Assembly: GCA_037693485.1 (NCBI GenBank)
Contig: CM075344.1
Coordinates: forward strand, 71,481,501 to 71,545,500
Origin: Kitagawia praeruptora
Lineage: Eukaryota; Streptophyta; Magnoliopsida; Apiales; Apiaceae
Length of the DNA stretch: 64,000 nucleotides
Direction of reading: 5' to 3'
Part shown: positions 59,131 through 64,000 of the stretch, piece after piece
Numbering within the stretch: position 1 is the first letter of the stretch
Layout: each line of letters starts with the position of its first letter
The notes under the pieces: model-generated
Database searches by the model: none
The model's input: only the letters and a program-made list of their open reading frames with translations
Told to the model about the DNA's origin: nothing
Program-made: the position numbers and the translations under genes

Positions 59131-61402
59131 ACTAGTCGATAAAGCCGCGCTTCGCGGCGGCGTTACAATATTTTAAAAAAAATCAATATATTTATGTTAT
59201 ATTATAATATTTATATTTATATTTTAATAATTAAATAATTTTCTCTAATGAATCGATTTCTTGTTAGACACGATTCTTTTGATTGAGCCGCTCTCTCGTT
59301 AAAACCGAAATTCCAACTTTAACATATATTATAAAGACTTATATAATAATTTTTATCCATAAAATCGAACCGTAAAAATTAAAAAATATATACATGACTT
59401 CAGTATCAAATTCTAATAGTTAATACAATCTTTTCTAGTGAGCCGTCTTCCCGTTAAATACGTTTCGAGCATTGATTATAGATATTCATGTATTGATTTA
59501 CAGCTTCCGCATGTGAATGTCTTTCTGTTATGTTAACATATCAAAAAAAAAATTTAAATACGAAGACTTTCGTGACGGGAATAATATTAAATTTATGGAT
59601 ATTTTTTTCTAATGCAAGTATAATTAATATAAAAAAGTTAAAATAAAGGATTTTTAGGAAAAAAGATATATAATTTTTAAAAATTCGTATAAAACGTCTC
59701 CATCGTCCTCATATTCTACTTCCAATAAAACATTTTATTTTATGTATTCCTCATATATTCAAACATCTTTTATACGGTCTTCTGTAATGAACTGCTTTCT
59801 CATTGAACACGGTTATTACTCTTGATCTGCTCTCTCGTTAAGACCAAAAACCTAACTTTTACATATATCACTTGTATTATAATATTTATCAATAAAAATT
59901 AAATCCTAAAAATAAATAAAATTTATAACATCAATATGATAATTTAATAGCTAATACAATCTTTTATAGTGAGTCGTCTTCCCGTTAAACACGTTTCGAG
60001 CCGCTCTCGTTTGGGATCCAAATTCCAACTTCATTACATATTATTGATGATACTTATCTTACACAATAACTTTTTTCCTTAAAATCAAAACCTAAAAAAT
60101 AGAGTGAATTCCAATTTATATTTTCTCTAAACTTTCTAAAATTTATGGAGTTTCATCATATTTCCTCTTTATATTATAGATACTCCTGTATTTATTTAGG
60201 ATTACTGAGCATGCATAAGAATGTTCTTTTATTATGTTAACACATCAATTCTTTTCTTTTTAAATATGATGACTTTTTTTATGACAATAGTTTTGGATTT
60301 ATGAATAAATTGATTTTCCTATAATTAACTAATATAAAAAGTATAATTTAAGAAGATCGTACTTTTTATAAAATATTTAATTATATGTCTGCTCCATATA
60401 TATTCAAACACCTATTTTACTTCTAATAGAACTTTTATTTATATGTTTTTTTCTATAAAATTGAACTCCTATTCTACTTCTAATAGAACTTTTAATCATA
60501 TGCTTACAAATACTTATTCTACTTTCAATACAACTTCTAATCATATAATTTAAGAAGATCGTACTTTCTATAAAATATTTAATTATATGCCCGCTCTATC
60601 TATTCAAACACCTATTCTACTTCTAATAGAACTTTTATTTATATGTTTTTTCTATAAATTCGAACTCCTATTCTATTTCCAATAGAACTTTTAATCTTTT
60701 AATCATATGCCTTATAAATACTTATTCTACTTCCAATAGAAGTTCTAATCATATGTCTTTTCTATAAATTCGAACTCTTTTTCTCTATAAATTCGAACAC
60801 ATATTCTACTTCTAATTTGTTAAATGATATTTTTATAGTTATTAGTGTTTAAAATTCAAAAAATTTAGAAAATTAGAAAAATAAATTGAGACAATCTTAG
60901 AGCGCCACCTAAACTCCCGCATATCCTCGATGCTCTATATATTCAAACACCTATTCTACTTCTAATAGAACTTTTATTTATATGTTTTTCTATAAATTCG
61001 AACTCTTATTCTCTATAAATTTGAACTCCTATTCTATTTCCAATAGAACTTTTAATCTTATGCTTTATAAATACTTATTCTACTTCCAATAGAAACTTTT
61101 ATTTATATATTTTTTCTATAAATTTGAACTCTTATTCTCTACAAATTCGAACTCCTATTCTACTTTCAATAGAACTTTTAATCATATGTTTTATAAATAC
61201 TTATTATATTTCCAATAGAACTTCTAATCATATGTCTTCCTATAAATTCGAACACCTATTCAACTTCTAATATGTTAAATGATATTTTTACATTTATAAG
61301 TGTTTAAAATTCTAAAATTCTAGAAAATTAGAAAAATAGATTGAGACGATCTTAGAGCGCCACCTAAACTCCCGCGTACCCTCCTTTATATATATATATT
61401 GA
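59131..61402 (-). mobile_element. non-autonomous Helitron (2,272 bp)
   Basis: On the minus strand it begins A|TCAATATATATATATAAAGG (61402) and ends with a GC hairpin (GCCGCG-AAG-CGCGGC) 8 bases before CTAGT|T (59131). This is the 5'-TC..hairpin-CTRRT-3' structure inserted between A and T. No Rep/helicase ORF. The interior is AT-rich and made of direct repeats. One is a roughly 540-bp-period pair (CTCTCTCGTTAA..GTCTTCCCGTTAAA at about 59290-59460 and 59820-59990). Another is about eleven CTATTCTACTTCYAATAGAA-type units (60400-61230). The 5'-terminal GGCGCTCTAAGAT block also has a second copy near 60890-60930. Confidence 0.85.
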
Positions 61403-62327
61403 TGTTTCTAGTATAAAATTAGATAATTCTCCAAAAAAGGGATGATTAAATAATAATCATATATGTGACATAATTTTTGTTTTAAATATGTATTTTGTTT
61501 ATGAACGGGTAAAATAATAAACGGAATGTGCGTTAATGTTTATAAACTATTCGTTATAATTCGTAAAAATTTTGACAACTAATTAATTCATCATTTTTCT
61601 AATACAAATCTGAATTGAATTCAGTATTTCGAGTCATTTTCGCTTCGAATAATTTATTATTTGATTCTTATTGGTTTGATGTCATAGTCAGGATTTAGTA
61701 TTTTAAATTATTTTTGATTTGAATATTTTTCGAATCGAATCAAATTAATTTTCAAATAATTATCGGATTTTCCAAATTCAAATATAAAATCAAAATCGGT
61801 TCTATGAAGTACGATTCGAGGAATCGGACTCAAACCCATTTTATCAGTTTTTTGATTCTCAAATGCAATTTTATTATTTGAATTTTTATAATTTGAGTTG
61901 AATTGAGTCGAATCTTCAATTATAAAATTTAAACTTAAACTGTTTCTTATGAGATCGAGATGTAAAGAGTTTGGTTTGAGTATCAGTTATGCAAAATTTT
62001 GGTATATATATATTTTAATTGTAGAAAAATCTTAATCCAGTATGTATCCAATTAAAAAAAAAATGTACTACTCAATATATATTTCAATATAAATGCTAAT
62101 AAAATATAGATGTTCTCAAAAAGACTAAAAAATCAAATCAGTTAAAAATTTTGACTGATAGCTTATGAATAATGAGCCATATTAGGCACCTACCACACGT
62201 GTACTCAAGTTCCAGGATCTATTACTATATATTATAGTGCAACACATTGGTAAAAAGTTCCAATTTATTGCTAATGAAATTACCAAAGTGCCCTTAGATT
62301 GCTGCAAATAACGAAAATGCCATCTGT
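61403..62327. other. AT-rich intergenic DNA
   Basis: No gene recognised. It contains TTCGAA-type degenerate motifs (61600-61900) and, near 62195, CCACACGTGTAC, an ACGT-core motif about 135 bp before the TATA box of the next gene. Confidence 0.45.
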
Positions 62328-62335
62328 TATAAAAC
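62328..62335 (+). promoter_or_regulatory. TATA box of the F-box gene
   Basis: GTTATAAAACCCC lies upstream of a leader that includes a candidate 5'UTR intron (donor CCG|GTGAGT at 62480, possible acceptor ATTAG at 62551). Confidence 0.5.
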
Positions 62336-62560
62336 CCCTTCGCAGGAAAAATGACATACATCGACGGTTTAATTGCAGAGAAGGATGAGAGAGGAAGAAG
62401 GGAGCACGTAGTTTAAAATATCTACTCCTTCGATTCGATCGATAGTGTTTCTAATCGAAGATCGGCCAGCATAATTCCGGTGAGTGGAAATTGATTCACT
62501 ACTTAATTTAAGCTTTATATGTTTGTACAAACCTATATATACAAAAATTAGGGTTTTCGT

Positions 62561-62566
62561 ATGTAA
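62561..62566 (+). promoter_or_regulatory. start-stop uORF before the F-box ATG
   Basis: ATGTAA, a minimal upstream ORF, sits two bases before the proposed start codon at 62569. If it is in the mature leader it could lower translation from that ATG. Confidence 0.35.
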
Positions 62567-62568
62567 AA

Positions 62569-63929
62569 ATGTTATCTTGGGAAGATGAAGGCGAAGATGA
62601 ATCTCTCGCTCGATTTCTCGATCCGAGCTCTCCGATCAGGTAATTTAACTTCTCAGTTGTTTATATCCGCAAATCTTATGATTTTTCTTATTTTTATTGA
62701 TGAATTAAAATGATGATGATGATGTTTTTTTAATAATTAAATGATGATAATTGACTTGTTTCTGTTGTGCTATATGATTTCGATAAAATTGCGGTTTTAG
62801 TAAAAAAAATTCTAAAAATTCTGGACATTTCGTGCTTATTCTGGCTCCGTAATTTCATTTTTTGGTTGTAAAATTGTTGTATTTGTAGGCATCTGTTAGT
62901 TTAAAGCTAATTTAGCATAATAGTTTTTGTAATTTTAGAGAATTTTGTGTTTATGAATTATGAACTGTGTATTAATTTCGATTTACGTTATTTGTTTGAT
63001 ATAGTTAATTGTGTAAGTTTGCGATTCTAAAATGTTTTGTATTACAACTTGACACTCTATGTTTACAATTTTTGTTGCACTATTACAAGTTGATGTTGTT
63101 TTAAGTTGTGTTTATTCTAAAATCTCGATATAGTTAATTGTGTTTGTTTGGTTTTAAATGTTTTGTGATGGAACTTGACTCTCTATCTATACAAGTTTTG
63201 TTGCACTACTACAAGTTGATGCTGTTTTTAGTTGTGAATATACAAAATCGTACAAACCATGTTCGTGACAAGAATGTAAATACTATATATATAGAGCCTG
63301 ACAAGGGTGAACTAAGCAAATGCAATTCAAGATATTTAGAATTTGAGCAAGAAAGAAAAAAAGAACCCAGAATTCGGAAGAGGTGATTTCATCGTTGTGA
63401 AATGTCATTAAAAAATTGCATTTTGTACTACTTAATGTGTTATGTATTTATCTAAAAGTTAGGATTTATGATACTTGACTTCTGTATGCTTCAAAAACAA
63501 TACTAATATATTAGCATTTTATTTGTTAAGATTCAAGATGTTTGCACATTCTGAGATGTTTAAAACTTGTCCTCCTATGTGCATTTAAATTCATCTCTCT
63601 CCATGTATATATATTTGTCGCAGGAACTGGATGAACCAAATCAGACAGACAAAGATGAGGAAGATGAAGGGCCAGTGCAGAAGAGGCCGCGCATGGAGGT
63701 TGAAGGGGGTGTGGCCGAGGAAAGGAAATTAACAAGATCCCCTTCACCAAGTCAAGTTACGAGGCATTCCTTTTCAAAGAGTATGATCACCAAGTGTAAT
63801 AGTAGTGGATATCGTGTTGGAAGTGGTATCCACAATGATCGAGTGAAATCAAACAGGATAGATTCTGGGCTTTTTAGCAAAGTTCCACCTGAGTTATTCC
63901 ATAACATCCTCAAATTTCTCTCATCTCAG
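62569..63929 (+). CDS. F-box protein gene, N-terminal part (continues beyond the window)
   Basis: The clear exon is 63624-63929 (102 codons, GTCGCAG|GAACTG .. CTCAG|GTAAGT). It is an acidic start (ELDEPNQTDKDEEDEG) with a nuclear-localisation-like patch QKRPRMEVEGG, then a Ser/Arg-rich linker. It ends in the start of an F-box: FSKVPPELFHNILKFLSSQ. F-box proteins bind SKP1 and select targets for SCF ubiquitin ligases. A plausible first exon is 62569-62639 (ATG LSWEDEGEDESLARFLDP, donor ATCAG|GTAATT). It ends in phase 2 while the 63624 exon needs phase 0, so either a small exon between them is missing from my model or the first exon is misjudged. The substrate domain lies right of the window. 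Confidence 0.6.
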
Positions 63930-64000
63930 GTAAGTCGCTTTTTTTTCCCTTCCGTCCTATATTATATATGTGTATGTAATTAAGGTCTCTCTTCCTTTTG

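Noticed and set aside
63138..63386. ORF before the F-box exon as a coding exon
   Set aside because: A segment 63232-63382 has plausible splice borders and would fix the exon phase by length, but the required frame contains stops, so I could not support it.

Overview
The window is eukaryotic and clearly plant nuclear DNA: AT-rich introns with GT..AG borders, Ty1/copia and Ty3/gypsy LTR retrotransposons, a hAT transposon, a Helitron, MITE-like foldbacks and two host genes. It looks like an angiosperm (eudicot-like) intergenic region full of nested transposons that runs into a gene-bearing segment on the right. I cannot name the species from sequence alone.

Left part (1-6004). The 3' end of a Tekay/Del-type chromovirus (integrase tail plus chromodomain, PPT, 3.6-kb LTR) lies inside the 3' part of a second gypsy-like element (PPT at 4441, LTR 4454-6004). 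That element in turn cuts the gag gene of a large copia element, called A here.

Centre (6005-47750). Element A is an old SIRE/Maximus-type copia on the + strand. From left to right it holds truncated gag, pol, a spacer, a long accessory ('env-like') ORF and a 1.3-kb 3' LTR. Three insertions split it. A hAT element (6882-11156, 8-bp target duplication) sits in gag. SIRE-type element B (15139-41134, minus strand, TSD TTTGA) sits in the spacer. B is itself split in its RT/RNase H region by SIRE-type element C (21526-35460, minus strand, TSD TCAAA). C is very young: its 509-bp LTRs differ by one base by my reading, and gag and pol are open. Its accessory ORF, however, is disrupted by a 1.4-kb inverted duplication. 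B also carries a small antisense gene divergent from its accessory ORF.

Right part (47751-64000). After A come a foldback MITE, a hAT-end-like fragment and three copies of a 177-bp tandem repeat. Next is a minus-strand gene for a methyl-CpG-binding-domain protein of the MBD10/MBD11 class (exon 2 49474-50343, exon 1 58033-58110). Its 7.7-kb intron houses a gag-less copia element (51629-56152) on the opposite strand. Upstream of its promoter are a 363-bp nested-palindrome element with a 9-bp TSD and a 2.27-kb non-autonomous Helitron. The window ends in the 5' part of a plus-strand F-box protein gene (from about 62330).

The most unusual signals are: (1) the large accessory ORF shared by three diverged SIRE-type elements, which shows no envelope hallmarks; (2) the inverted duplication inside C; (3) the antisense gene in B; (4) short motifs private to each SIRE-type element and scattered through LTR, spacer and even coding DNA; (5) a splice-acceptor-like gag-pol junction shared by B and C although their gag/pol frame offsets differ.
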